Translations under genes and position numbers: made by a program | Notes under the pieces: generated by a model | The model's input: only the letters and a program-made list of their open reading frames with translations | Told to the model about the DNA's origin: nothing | The model's database searches: none | Source of the DNA: Oikopleura dioica | Lineage: Eukaryota > Chordata > Appendicularia > Copelata > Oikopleuridae | Length of the DNA: 64,000 nucleotides | NCBI GenBank assembly: GCA_907165135.1 | Contig: OU015567.1 | Span: 10,173,001-10,237,000 of the forward strand | Direction: 5' to 3' | Shown here: one piece after another, positions 12,784 through 23,330 of the stretch | Numbering within the stretch: position 1 is the stretch's first letter | How the letters are laid out: every line of letters starts with the position of its first letter

Positions 12784-13287
12784 ATGATGTTTAGTCCAGG
12801 AAAAGGCCCCTTCGCTCGTAATTGGATTGATTACTCGCTTGGGGCCACTTACGAACAAGGAGCTTCGAACTTTCCCATCAATGTTTTACGGGATATTTTC
12901 CGAGAGCATTTAGCACGTGACAAGATGGTAAAAAGGGTGATGGCTTGAAACTAAAGTGGTTTAGTTGTTGCGTCTGGAGTCACGGAGTCGGTTATCAACT
13001 GGAATGGAACTGATTTGGCCCCGGGTGCTTCCACTTTCCCTATTTTCGACATTTCTAAAGGCAATTTTAAAGCTCTTTAATAATATCTCAAAGTGCAGAG
13101 TCCATTAATCTAGCGATGATGTCAGACTGGGAGTGGTGGCTTGAACTTTACGAAAGAATTGTTCGTTGCTGTGCGAATTTGGCCATTCCACTTTCAAAAT
13201 TGGCGCTTGCGCGACACCTAGAATCCCTCTGCGTTTTCACGATCAATTCTGAGTTTTGTCTTTTGCACACAGTAACGGACGCAGGCT
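12784..13287 (+). CDS. Possible small gene or pseudogene with repeated GAS-x-FPI motif
   Basis: Three consecutive open segments fill most of the gap between neighbouring genes. The first starts at ATG 12784 and contains NWIDYSLGATYEQGASNFPI; the second contains INWNGTDLAPGASTFPI, so a unit W-x(4-5)-L-x(4-5)-GAS-x-FPI appears twice. Joining them in frame needs a GG-AG intron (about 32 nt, near 12933-12964) and a GC-AG intron (about 13060-13098). These types exist in Oikopleura but are not proof. The third segment has no recognised feature. It may be a decayed gene. No family assigned. Confidence 0.3.
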
Positions 13288-13598
13288 TTTGAATTTTCAC
13301 GTTTTTCGATAAAGAGAAACTAAGAAGCAAAAATGAAGGTGAGAAATTCAAATGAGATTTTGCTAACAGAAGAAAACAATCAAAAATAGACTCTAATATA
13401 TTTTTCTTTAATTCTCTCTCTATCAAAGATTCAATTTTAAATAAATCTAAAGCAAATCTAATCATATCAAAATGATATGGTTTATTTAATATTTAAACAT
13501 AATACAATAATTTATGCTAAAAGAATAATTAATATATATAATTAGAGTGTTTTTTATTGATTATTTCGTAGAATCTTATTACTCTTGTGTCCGGAAGC

Positions 13599-15226
13599 AT
13601 GGCCCAATTCAACCGGTTTGGCACAAAAGAAATCGTCCGACCTGGACTCGATTTTGGCCCCCAACGACTTCCAGGAGCACCAAGCTCAAGCTGGGACCAG
13701 ACGCCAAGCCGAGATATTCCGGGCCGAGATATTCCCGGCCGAGGCAATACTCCGGAACAAACGAGCATTACTCAAACAACAAAAGAAGACTTCGTCAATC
13801 GGCCGGTTTCAAGAGACGACTTCATCGGCTCGATTTTGTCAACCGAGAGCTGCGGCGTCATTGACAAGTTCGCTGACGACTGTCGAATCGCCTCCTGCAA
13901 GGACGAAGACAGAAATAGGATCAACTTCAGCGACAGTGACGACATCGAAGTCGGAGCCATTTGTCGAATTAAATGTCGACAAGTCAAAGCAACCCGCTGT
14001 AGATGCTGCAAAGAAGGATTTATCGTACGGCGAACCACTTTAATTCAAATTAGAATGACCTTTTTAGATTGCGAAAAAATGCCCTGAAGACGGCGATGAA
14101 GATTCTTGCGAATTGACAGCGGACGTGGGTGCTCTTTACGAAGGTCCTGATGCTGTGATTTTGACAGACATCGAAGCTGAAGACTGTCAACAACGATGCC
14201 TGTAAGTAACGATCTCTGACGCTCTCCCTAGTATTTTTAGCGATTCCGGAATCGAAGAATGCATTGCTGCCTCGTACATCAAGTTGAGATTCAACTCTGT
14301 GTGCTGGCTTTTCCACGATGTCTCCGTAAGTTTCGCCTTCTTTTCTCCCATTTTAAACTTCCGCTAGACTCGATATGGAGATGAAATTAGAGACCGAGAC
14401 ATGCCCCAGAATAGAGTTCCAATTGGCAACTCCGGCCCAGGCTCGCGAGAAATCTTCGGCCCCGACTTCAGAAGTGGCAGAACTCAAAACAAGAAAAGAA
14501 ACAAGAAAGCTTTGAAGCCAAAACCAGTTCAAAAGTAAGTCAACAACGATGATAGGCTAGCATCTTATTGTATCGAGTTCATATCAAAAATTTTTCGATA
14601 TATTCTTTCTGCTAATAATTTTTTTACTTTTAGGAAAGGAGTTCTTGAGATTCCTTCATACATGATGCCTGGTGCATCCTCTGCTATGTCCAAACACGTT
14701 CGAGCAAACGGCTTCAGCAACAACAACGACGACAGTGTTATGATGAGCTGGTTCCGAAAGTGCCAACGTAAGTCCTCGAGATGGAACTAACACTCTCCGC
14801 TAGCGCGTGAAAAATTATACAATGCTTGCTCTGCTGATTGATGAAATTTCACGTTAAACTTCATTGTTCTTAGCAACGCTGCCATAATTCCTCGTTCCTA
14901 GCCTCACACCTTCTATACATGAAATGTTAATATGAATCCAGTCAATAGATATTGCACTAGAAAGCCAACAGTTTTCTACTGCAAGTCTACTACCTTGCAT
15001 CCCATATTAAATTTGCTATGTATAAAACTAATGATGTCAAAATGTTTCTCTCATTTCTGGCGGTTAATTCACCTATAAGTCACCTAGAACACAACTGAAA
15101 AATAATATTTTTCATTTGTTTGAAAAAAAAATCATTTTCTTTCACTTTCGAGGCTTTCGCTAAATTTCTTGTTCCATTACTATAGTCACAACCGATTCAG
15201 CCGATGATGATGAATACGATTACTAA
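13599..15226 (+). CDS. PAN/apple-like cysteine-rich protein
   Basis: Six exons (13599-14024, 14068-14201, 14241-14325, 14368-14534, 14634-14767, 15186-15226) sum to 329 codons including stop. The N-terminal 90 residues are low complexity with a direct repeat DIPGRDIPGR. A Cys-rich stretch follows (CRIKCRQVKATRCRCC), then a segment with DCQQRCLDSGIEECIAAS and SVCWLF, the spacing of a PAN/apple domain. The C-terminus is basic and then acidic (DSADDDEYDY). PAN domains bind proteins or glycans outside cells, but the first ATG gives no signal peptide; an upstream mini-exon is possible (ATGAAG followed by GTGAGA near 13332, acceptor TTTCGTAG at 13570). AATAAA is at 15249-15254. Confidence 0.75.
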
Positions 15227-15798
15227 GACTAGCCTCAAGTTCTTAAAAAATAAAATTCTAAGGTAATTTTTCCGCCAAGAAAACTGAGAAAGAAACAAAA
15301 AAAAGAAACTCTTCAAAGTGTTGATTTTACTCTTTCTAGTTTGAACTCTACCCAATTCGGCGGATTCTGCTTATCTAGTCCTTCCAACGTCCGGAGTGAC
15401 ATTTCCGTCTTATCTCTTTCCCTCCAGACATCCGACAATCGTCCAGCTACTCTTTCTTTTCCTTTCCTAGTCTTGTACAAACTTTGCTCAACTTCTCAAA
15501 ACATAAAAAATAGAATCTCAACACATTCAATTTCTTCTTTTTTTCGCATTATTTTTATGATAAATTAGCCGCTAAAAAGCCTGATGCAGTTTTTAACATT
15601 ATCAAAAAATTGGAAATTTTTTATTTAGCGAAGAAGGAGAACTAAGAGTCCATCTTCTCCAGAATGCGTCGACACACTTGGCCATTATGGGTCGTATCAT
15701 CGAGAAATTGTTTGATCTTTTTACAGGCTGTCCAGATATAAAACAAAAGTATTCAAAAACATGTCAATATTTTATAAAAAAATATCTAAAAATGACCT

Positions 15799-16223
15799 TT
15801 ACTGAGTTTCGTCAATTTTCGATTCTCTCAATATTTCTTCAACGATGTTGGCATCTGCTTTGTTGGCACTGCCGAACACTTGGAAGGCCTGAATTCAATA
15901 GAAATCAACGAAAAAGTGGTTAAGAAAGACCTGGTGGAGGCAGTTTGATTTATCATCCAGATACGAGTCTTTCTAAAAAGCGACAAAAAAGCAAGAAACT
16001 AAGAGAAACGTTTGTTTACCAAGAAAATGTCCAAAAATCGCTCTGGATTGATGAAACCATCGTAGTGAAAGTTCGCAAAATTGACCATTTCGTGAATTTC
16101 CATGTCCGTCGGATTTTTGCCAGCAGATCTCAGCGCTTTACCGAGATTTCTAGCACGAAGGAAAGTTTCGCCATCTTCGATGAAAAGTTTGTAAACATCG
16201 AGGACTTGTTTTTTCAAATCCAT
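15799..16223 (-). CDS. EF-hand / calmodulin-like protein
   Basis: Three exons (16020-16223, 15931-15972, 15799-15888) give 111 residues in frame. The sequence has calmodulin-like helices and loops: FLRARNLGKALRSAGKNPTD, then a loop HYDGFINPERFLDIF, followed by a second lobe QAFQVFGSANKAD. Calcium-ligand positions are largely replaced, so binding is doubtful. The start is the first in-frame ATG; the frame is open further upstream without an ATG, probably as 5' leader. The gene is tail-to-tail with the PAN-like gene. Such short degenerate EF-hand proteins often act as light chains or calcium-independent adaptors; function here is unknown. Confidence 0.7.
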
Positions 16224-16569
16224 CTCTTTCTGATTGATTGCGATGCGTTTTAGCTCTGTCTTTTTTAAAGAAGTACAATTAAGGCCTGCATTGCCGTCTG
16301 CATGATTTATTAGAGGCAATCAAATAAAGGCTGTTAATTGAACTTTATTGGGCATGGGTGTTTATGAGGAATTACTGTTTTATGAGATTTTTTTTGAAGA
16401 TTTTTCATATTTCTTTGTTCAAAAGTGCTTGACTAAGTGTAAGTTTTATTCGTTCTCATTTGTCTTTAGCTACATATAACCCGGGTATAACTGTAGATGT
16501 GAACTTACAGCTTGCTAGCCCAGGCAAAGCGGATTGCAATTTCGCCATTTCGTTTTTGCTTTTTTCAAT

Positions 16570-17183
16570 ATGCTGAATTCTGACGAGAACACGACGAAAG
16601 TTATATACACAACTAAAGATACTTTTTTTTTCGGCATTTTTGTAGAAGAAATCTAAGAGAAAAGGGATGAAGGATTTTAAGAGATTTGTAGCAGAGCAAA
16701 TCGTAGACTTTATGCAGTTGTATTATCCGCCAAATATTTTGCATGAATTTGTTGTTTACCTGGGCAGTGGGGGGAATAAAACGACTCAGCAGGAGATTGG
16801 TGCACACATTTGTAAAGGAAAATAATGATAGTATTTTTGATACACCATTTTTGAAGCCCCTTCCGGAAGAAAATCAAAGCCTTCGTGATTCAGCAAAATA
16901 TGAGAATCTCGCCTTTGCAGCGCAAATTTACGAGCCCTGGTTCTACGTGATGAGTGGTATTCTCGTCTCCATCCTGCTATCCGTTTTTGGCTGGTTTTAC
17001 ATCATCATCAGGTAGAATAAAAAGAAGATTGTCTTCTATGTTTTCAGAAACATCCAAAATGGGGTCTACCTGACAGAAGAAGAATTTGAAAACGAGTTTG
17101 TTTTTCGAACTTCAACTAATCGAGGCACTTTCCTGCAAGATGAGCTGGGGGATCAGGAAAAGAGCTCGAAATTTGGACACTGA
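16570..17183 (+). CDS. Small single-pass membrane protein
   Basis: The C-terminal part is clear: a hydrophobic segment (WFYVMSGILVSILLSVFGWF) followed, after a GT-AG intron at 17012-17047, by an acidic tail that runs open to the TGA at 17181-17183. The N-terminus is ambiguous. One frame starts at ATG 16570, splices at 16618 and reads MKDFKRFVAEQIVDFMQLYY; another starts at ATG 16743 and reads directly into the membrane segment. Either can be joined by plausible introns. No family is recognised. The 3' UTR contains a MITE (17184-17283) before the signal AATAAA at 17368-17373. Confidence 0.55.
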
Positions 17184-17283
17184 GCTTCGTAACCTGTGTA
17201 AAAAATCTGAGTCAGTGTCCTGAAATGATTTTACATGACCCCGGCTCAGGTTTTCAGACTCAGGTACACAGTTTGCCGAGCCA
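17184..17283. mobile_element. MITE family B copy in a 3' UTR
   Basis: The left arm TTCGTAACCTGTGTAAAAAA with CTGAGTCAG and the right arm (reverse complement CTCGGCAAACTGTGTA then CTGAGTCTG) form an imperfect inverted repeat about 100 bp long, related to the copy at 59098-59212. It begins directly after the stop codon of the upstream membrane-protein gene and ends before that gene's polyadenylation signal, so it should be transcribed as a hairpin in the mRNA. Confidence 0.7.
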
Positions 17284-17379
17284 AAAAATGGTCTAAAATT
17301 TTGAGTTTTGAAAAGGACGAAACTTCAGACGACGTTTTCACCAACACATCTGTCACGTGTTCCACTTAATAAATAAATA

Positions 17380-18159
17380 CTGTAAAGGTCAAAAGAAAAT
17401 ATGCTGCATTAACGTATGATACAAGCAATCGACCCAAAGCCAGTGTCTTAATTAATATGTATTGACAGCGTGAAACAAATATCGGCGGTTCATGAAAATA
17501 ATTTTAACATTTGTACGATAGAAGAGAAATGAGAGGAGGTCAAGGATTTTGTGAAAGCGAAGATGAAGAGAGAAAAGAAAATGAGGAGATTTTTATGATG
17601 AAGAAAGTCGTGGCTCTTATTTGGATGATTATTCCTTTGAAAAAGGTTCTAAAAGATAAATTTAATAACTTGAATAATTGAAAATTGTAAAGAGAAGAAC
17701 CTAGAAAAGATGATTGTAATGGTACTGATCGAAACGCAAAATCACCACAGTCGAAAAAACGCTAAAAGCTCCTCGAACTTGAAATGGGATTCATGAGTTA
17801 TCCGCTATCTTCCGCTATTTATGTATAAAATACCTTAAAAATAATATTTGCATGGCAATTTAATGTCAATAGATTATTGAACCCTTTTGAAGAACGATCT
17901 GTATTTACAGCTTCTTATTTTGAAAAACAGAAATGCTGAGCCAGCTCATTCTGATTAAAAATTATTTTTATTGTAATAAATTTCTTATTAAATCTTTAAA
18001 TTTTTCTGTCCAATGAATCATTTTAGGGAACCAACCAAAGGTTCTCTTTCTCACTTCTCGAAAGAAAAAAAGAAGTCCTTATTTTTCGAGATTTCAAAAG
18101 CCGGCCACGTAAAAAGATTCAAAGAAGAAAAACGGCAGAGAGAGAAAAAATCAGAGAAA
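17380..18159. other. Intergenic region upstream of connexin
   Basis: AT-rich spacer with no convincing exon. A purine-rich run at 17521-17590 and an open frame beginning at 18013 just before the connexin start have no visible support. It probably holds the connexin promoter. Confidence 0.4.
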
Positions 18160-19681
18160 ATGGACTTATACAGTTGGGCTTCTGTCTTAGAAGGAATTGT
18201 TTGATTGATTTAACATTAAGCGGTAGATCCTTATTTTCAAAACAATAAAACAGACGTTGTCGGAAAATACTCAACTCCTGCTGCTACATTTTGGCTCATT
18301 TGCACATCCTTTCGTTTATTTACAGTCGTTCAAGGTGAATTACAAGCGTTTGACTCAGATACTCATTTTTCTAGTTGTAATTGATACATACGGAAACGAA
18401 TACAGCTTCGATTGCGCTGCTGCTGTTAAAGACAACGTCGGATGCAAAAATCAGTGCTACATGCATTACGCGCCCATTTCTTTGGCTTCTTTTTGGACCC
18501 TCTCGGTAATGCCATTTCTCGGGAACAAGAGTTTATTTTCTTTTTAGATGTTCACTTTGATGGCTCCATTTTTGTTCTTCAACACTTTGCTCAAATGGAT
18601 CAACCTTCGCAATGAGGTAAAATCCTTAACATTTTCCTTGTAGCGCTCGAATCCCGCTAATTACCGCCCACAAATGAAACTTTCAGATCAACGCCGAGAA
18701 AAACGTCGCTCCAAGTTTCATGACTCGGACAATGTCGATAACAAGAAAGAGAAAAGGCCGCCCAAAAGAGCAAATTTGGTGTCCCCTGATTGCTCTTGGT
18801 CTTGTCGTCAAGAAATCGCTTTCAAATATATTTTTTATTTTTTGAAGAAAAAGTTTGAATGCGATTGAAGCTGGCTCTCGTAGTTTTCGTCGAGTGGAAG
18901 ATTTTGAGAACCTACATGAATTTGCAGTGCCGGAAGTTTGGAGAGGTCGAGGATAATCAACCATCGTAAGTTCCATTCGACTGCTTTAGTTTTTTTTCTT
19001 TATTTTCTAGTGCGAACTGCACGGTGAAACGCTTTTGGGATAAATGGCAGTTTTTGACGATCCCGGAAGTTTACGTCTGCAAACCTCATCAATTCAAGTA
19101 CAGTCAATTTTAGAATTTTTATACTTTTATTTTAGCTTTAAAACTTTTTTCAACATCACCCGGGAAGAGTCACTCAGGGGCGGAGTTTGCCAAGGAATCG
19201 GCGATAATGTCAAGTGCTTCATTCCGAAAGCGATTCAGAAGACCTTTTTGAATCTTGTTCTCTTCGCACTGGTAACTTTTTTCGTCTTTGATTTCTGCTC
19301 ACTTTTTAGACCTCTTTTGGTCTGGTCTTTGCTTCCCTCGAACTCGTTCTCACGATCTTCAAGCAGATCTACAGAGCTTACAAAGTGCTTTACAAGAAGG
19401 AACTACAGGATAAGTCCAGAAATCAACCCGGTAGAGGAATCTTTAAAAACAGATAATAAAAAAATATAGATTTAGAAATCACCCATCCAATGGAATTCCA
19501 CGAGTTCAAGACTGGCCGACTCATGTCGACTGAAGAAGAACCGATCTTAGTCAGGAACGTGGCCGAGAGACGCGCTTCAGTAAAGTTCGAAGATGACCGA
19601 AAACCGAGTACGAGTAAAGATACCAAGCCATTAAACAGTTCTTCTTTGAAACGAAGAGACAACAACAACCGTCATTTATAA
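18160..19681 (+). CDS. Connexin (gap-junction protein), divergent
   Basis: Ten exons sum to exactly 364 codons. The order of parts is that of a connexin: N-terminus MDLYSWASVLEGIV; TM1 (FWLICTSFRLFTVV); first loop with C-x9-C-x3-C (CAAAVKDNVGCKNQC) followed by PISLASFW; TM2 (MFTLMAPFLFFNTLL); a basic cytoplasmic loop; TM3 (LIALGLLALVVFVEW); a long second loop ending DNVKCFIPKAIQKTF; TM4; and a Ser/Lys-rich tail. Vertebrate connexins have C-x6-C-x3-C in loop 1 and a shorter loop 2, so both loops are unusual. The exon 1-2 junction keeps frame only with a GA-AG intron (18203-18253). Connexins form intercellular channels in the plasma membrane. AATAAA follows the stop at 19685. Confidence 0.85.
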
Positions 19682-20277
19682 ATAATAAAAAAACCATCAC
19701 CGTTAGTAAAATCCACCTTTATTTGTGAATGTTTGTTGAAAAGATTATGAATTTCAAGTGAAATTTATTGCAGTATAAATTATAATTTATCCGTGTAAAT
19801 GATTAAATTAAATCCCAGGATTTTTTTCTCTTCAAATGTATCGAAGTTTGAAATCATGTTCGTGTCTGAGAAGATATAGGCTTAAAACTTTTGTGCATTC
19901 GGCTTCCACGTCGTCAAAATCCAAATATTGAATGGCAAGCGAAGATCTACTTGAGATTCGCCCTAAAAATATGAAATTAGTCATATTTCTGTTAAAACAC
20001 TATTCTCTGAATTATTTTCATACATCTCATGCAGCTATAAAAAAGGTTTGATAATGCTTCAATCGTAAACGAGTGTAATGAGGTGAAAAATATGAATAGC
20101 AATTTTTTGAAGTGCATTTGAAGCTGCATGCTCTTTTTTTCGAGATGACCCTTTTATAATGTTGAACTCTTGTTAGAACAAGTGCTCTGACAGGTAATAT
20201 GGTATATGCATACCACATGTATACGACATGCAAAATATATGAATAACTACCTAATGAATTTTCAGTGTGCTTAAGAT
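19682..20277. other. Tail-to-tail spacer between connexin and dehydrogenase
   Basis: About 600 bp between two convergent genes. It carries the connexin polyadenylation signal and AT-rich sequence; a short minus-strand open frame near 20027-20233 has no support. Confidence 0.4.
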
Positions 20278-21451
20278 TTATTCAGCAGAAACGATAGCGT
20301 CGACCATCTCCATGGTTGACTCCATGCTCGAAGTTGGATAAGTTGGCTCGTCAAAGTCAGTGATGCCGTCAAAGTTCGCCTGGACACCTTCGACGGTAAT
20401 TTCTTCACCCTTCTTGGCATAAACCGCTCCCTTTGCGCGTTCTCGTCGGAGCTCACCGGCCCAGCCGCCTCCGACTTCGAAAAGGCCGCCCGTTTTGGAA
20501 GTGTCTTGGTGGCAGAGATAGAGGACGAGTGGAGCGACGTATTCAGGTTTAAGCATGTCAAGAATATCTGGAGGGAGAATGTCTTCGGTCAATCGAGATG
20601 CAGCTAAAAAGACATTTCAAGGACAGCTTTTGAACCCAGGTCATCACGGATGATATGACTTACCGAGAGGAGCAATCGTGTTTGAAGTGATATTATATTT
20701 AGCTCCTTCAATCGCGATCGTGTTCGAAAATCCTTGAATGATTTATTAGAAACTTATCTCGGAGGATGTGCTACCATAAAGGCCAAGTTTGGCAGCGGAA
20801 TAATTAGCCTGGCCGAAGTTTCCGTAGATCCCGGCCGCTGACGACGTAAAAATGAAGCGTCCGAACTTGTTTGCCTTCATATGTTCAAAAGCAGCTTGAG
20901 AGGTTTTAAAAGCGCCTGTCAGGTGGACATCGATAATAGCATTCCAGTCGTCCTCTTAGAGATTAATCAATGGTTTGAAATAAGAATAACAACTTGCTAA
21001 AAAGCTTCTGAAATTACAATTTTCTTACCAGAAATCCGAAGAAGAGATCTGTCACGCAAAATTCCAGCGTTGTTGACGACAATATCAACTTTGCCAAAGC
21101 TATCCACGGCGGTCTTGACGAGTTCGTCACCATCGGTGACGGAGTTGTAGTTCGCAACAGCCTTTCCACCCTTGGACTTGATCAGCTCGACAACAGCATC
21201 AGCAGCGGAGTTGGACGCACCATCACCATCACGGGCACCACCAAGATCATTGACGACCACGCTTGCACCTCGAGAAGCGAACTAGAGCTGAGTTATGGAA
21301 GCCGATTCTCATATCTCACCTGGAGAGCGTACTCTTTGCCGAGACCAGCACCAGCTCCAGTTATAATGGCCACTTGACCATCGTACCTCAACTGGCTAGA
21401 AGCCCGAACGGACGAAGTCGTCAAAGCTTTTCGAGCAAAAGTCTTCAGCAT
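20278..21451 (-). CDS. HSD17B4-like short-chain dehydrogenase with mitochondrial-type presequence
   Basis: Five exons (21320-21451, 21029-21281, 20775-20954, 20664-20732, 20278-20603) encode 319 residues in frame. The protein matches the dehydrogenase part of peroxisomal multifunctional enzyme 2 (HSD17B4): cofactor motif [25 protein letters not shown], catalytic Ser region FTSSAAG and YSAAK, and the family block [15 protein letters not shown] with [10 protein letters not shown]. The N-terminus [18 protein letters not shown] is basic and hydroxylated like a mitochondrial presequence. The hydratase and SCP2 parts of HSD17B4 are absent, and the C-terminus (VSAE) is no peroxisomal PTS1. It likely oxidises a 3-hydroxyacyl-CoA or steroid with NAD; the exact substrate is inferred. 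Confidence 0.9.
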
Positions 21452-21748
21452 TCTCTAAGCAAAGTACTTGTACTGGTATGCAAACTGAAACGACTTTTTC
21501 CACTGCCAGGATTTGTTTACCCGCAACGGGCGGGGTAAGTTTATATTGATGACTCAATGCAAAAAATACTTCACCGAATATTCTAATTGAATTGTTCTTT
21601 CAAGGAACTTCTATGATAACTTTACCTTCTTGTTTCTTGAATTTGCAAAACATGTGGTTCTTTGTGAATAGTTTACAGACTCGGATGATATTCAATTTCT
21701 AATGCGTTGCTCTTGAGAATCGCGTTTCGAAGCTAGTCATACGACGAA

Positions 21749-21759
21749 TATATAAATAG
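21749..21759 (+). promoter_or_regulatory. TATA box of secreted peptide gene
   Basis: TATATAAATAG lies 55 bp upstream of the start codon at 21814. Spacing allows a short leader of about 30 nt. Confidence 0.65.
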
Positions 21760-21813
21760 CCAGTCTTTCTTCACTCTGCTCAGATTTTTTCAATCTTATT
21801 TTCAGATTTCTAA

Positions 21814-22096
21814 ATGATACTAAAAAAGCTAATTTTCTTATTTTCCACACTAACAATTGCTTTTCGAATTGAAGTTTTACATAAACTTTTTGACCGCTGC
21901 ATATCATGTAAGTAAAATACAAATTGAATTGCACGAAAGACATTTTCTTGAAGGGAGAGTCAATCAGATAACTGAGACACTGGACGTTGAATTCTTGGAT
22001 TTCCAGAAAATTGAAGAAGAATGCCTTCAAGTTTTGGAAACGTATCTGAAGAGAAGGAGAGCTGAGCTTAAACTTCGAGATACTGACAATAAATGA
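21814..22096 (+). CDS. Small secreted peptide precursor (type 1 of 2)
   Basis: Two exons (21814-21907 and 21954-22096) joined by a 46-nt phase-1 GT-AG intron give 78 residues. The N-terminus is a clear signal peptide (MILKKLIFLFSTLTIAFR). The mature part has two cysteines, one before the intron (LFDRC) and one after (IEEEC), followed by LQVLETYLKRRRAELK, a polybasic site of the kind cleaved by prohormone convertases. A strong TATA box is upstream, and AATAAA (22088-22093) abuts the stop codon. The gene at 61936-62222 has the same layout. No known hormone family is recognised; a peptide hormone or small extracellular factor is inferred. Confidence 0.65.
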
Positions 22097-22285
22097 ATTA
22101 TTCTATAATTTATGACTATATTTCGAAGGCTATTGTATCCAATTACTGAAACTGTAAAATTTTCCTGTATTAAAAATCATGAGCGAAAATCTTGTTTTCA
22201 AAAAGGATCTTTTTTCTACGTAACTATTCAAGAGTTCAATGCAGATGGCTAACTAGTAAGAAATGATCGCGAAGATAGTCACCTG

Positions 22286-22375
22286 CCGTGTGAGATACAG
22301 TCGATCGCCCGCTGAGCGCGCACGTAGCACCCTCTTTTGGGCACTCTTCCGAAACTGGTATAAAGTCTCACACGG
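22286..22375. promoter_or_regulatory. TATA box inside a 10-bp inverted repeat
   Basis: TATAAAG at 22359-22365 lies 35 bp before the start codon of the Lys-rich protein gene. It sits between a perfect inverted repeat, CCGTGTGAGA at 22286-22295 and TCTCACACGG at 22366-22375. The right arm would fall near the transcription start. It may be a bound operator-like site or coincidence. Confidence 0.4.
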
Positions 22376-22399
22376 GCTACGATATCAGCAAAAAAAAAT

Positions 22400-23125
22400 A
22401 TGAAAGACGTTTCAATCTTGAAGCTTGAAAATCTTCGATCACATCCTGATGCCCAACTTCGAGTTATGGAGACAGATGATGCATATCACCTGCGTCTCTC
22501 ATGCCATTGTGCTACAAAAATTGGTATTCCTGATCACCTCTTCAAAGAAGCCATCTTTTGGCTAACAGCGCTTTGTGGCGGAAAATTCATCAAGTTGGAA
22601 GAGTCTCATTGGAAAGATCCTCATTTCAAGGCGACTTCTCATCTCTTCTGCGAGAAAGACCCAAACCAGGTGTTGAACATTTTGGCCCTCGTCTCTCAAC
22701 GAAAAAAAGCCATGATGATAAATTCCGATCCACGTGCCATCCCGTACAAACTTGGAAGCAATATGCTTTGGAAAGTGATGCTCAAAATGATTTTCAGCGG
22801 GCCAGACATTTGCCTCGTACATGCCTTCCAAGAATTCATTGTTTCTCCAGAAGATTGGGCGGAGATGAACGAAATTCAACATGGTAAATACCAAGATATT
22901 TTCTACGAAAAGAAGAAAGCCAAGAAAGCAGCAGGTCTTCCGACTTCAGTGAAAGAAGCCCTCCAGAAGGCAAACAACAAAAAAGCGCAGTCTGTCGATT
23001 CGCAAGAACCCAACGTTACCAACAAACCATCAAAGAATAAGAAGAACAAGAAAAACAAGAAGAAGCCGAATCGAGGAAAAGCTCCCAACAACATCCGCAA
23101 GACGAAGAAACCAACCAAACTTTGA
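22400..23125 (+). CDS. Intronless protein with Lys/Asn-rich tail
   Basis: A single exon encodes 241 residues. The first 170 look like one folded soluble domain (blocks LRVMETDDAYHLRLSCHC, IFWLTALCGGKFIKLEESHW, GPDICLVHAFQEFIVSP). The last 60 are a Lys/Asn-rich low-complexity tail (KNKKNKKNKKKPNRGK) typical of nucleolar or nucleic-acid-binding proteins. No family is recognised. Lack of introns is unusual next to the multi-exon neighbours and could reflect an old retrocopy or intron loss. AATAAA occurs near 23183. Confidence 0.75.
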   Translation: MKDVSILKLENLRSHPDAQLRVMETDDAYHLRLSCHCATKIGIPDHLFKEAIFWLTALCGGKFIKLEESHWKDPHFKATSHLFCEKDPNQVLNILALVSQRKKAMMINSDPRAIPYKLGSNMLWKVMLKMIFSGPDICLVHAFQEFIVSPEDWAEMNEIQHGKYQDIFYEKKKAKKAAGLPTSVKEALQKANNKKAQSVDSQEPNVTNKPSKNKKNKKNKKKPNRGKAPNNIRKTKKPTKL

Positions 23126-23330
23126 ACTCTGTACCATTCACTGTGCTCATCAAGCTGTTTTTAATCTGGTCCCAAAAATAGAAATAAATGCATAACAATA
23201 TTATGAATATTATATTCAAAATTAATATCTCGACCTTTCTCGAGGAAAGGTTCTTCCTGGCTCTGGAATTGTGAATGATATTCCATCCTGTGCTGACCCT
23301 CGTCAATCTCTGCGAGTTTATCTCGGACGA

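Noticed and set aside
13585-14043. 152-codon frame overlapping exon 1 of the PAN-like gene
   Set aside because: The alternative frame from ATG 13599 joins the next exons in phase; this one ends without a usable donor.
23016-23306. Minus-strand hydrophobic frames around the Lys-rich tail
   Set aside because: They are the complement of AAG/AAC-rich codons of the gene on the plus strand.
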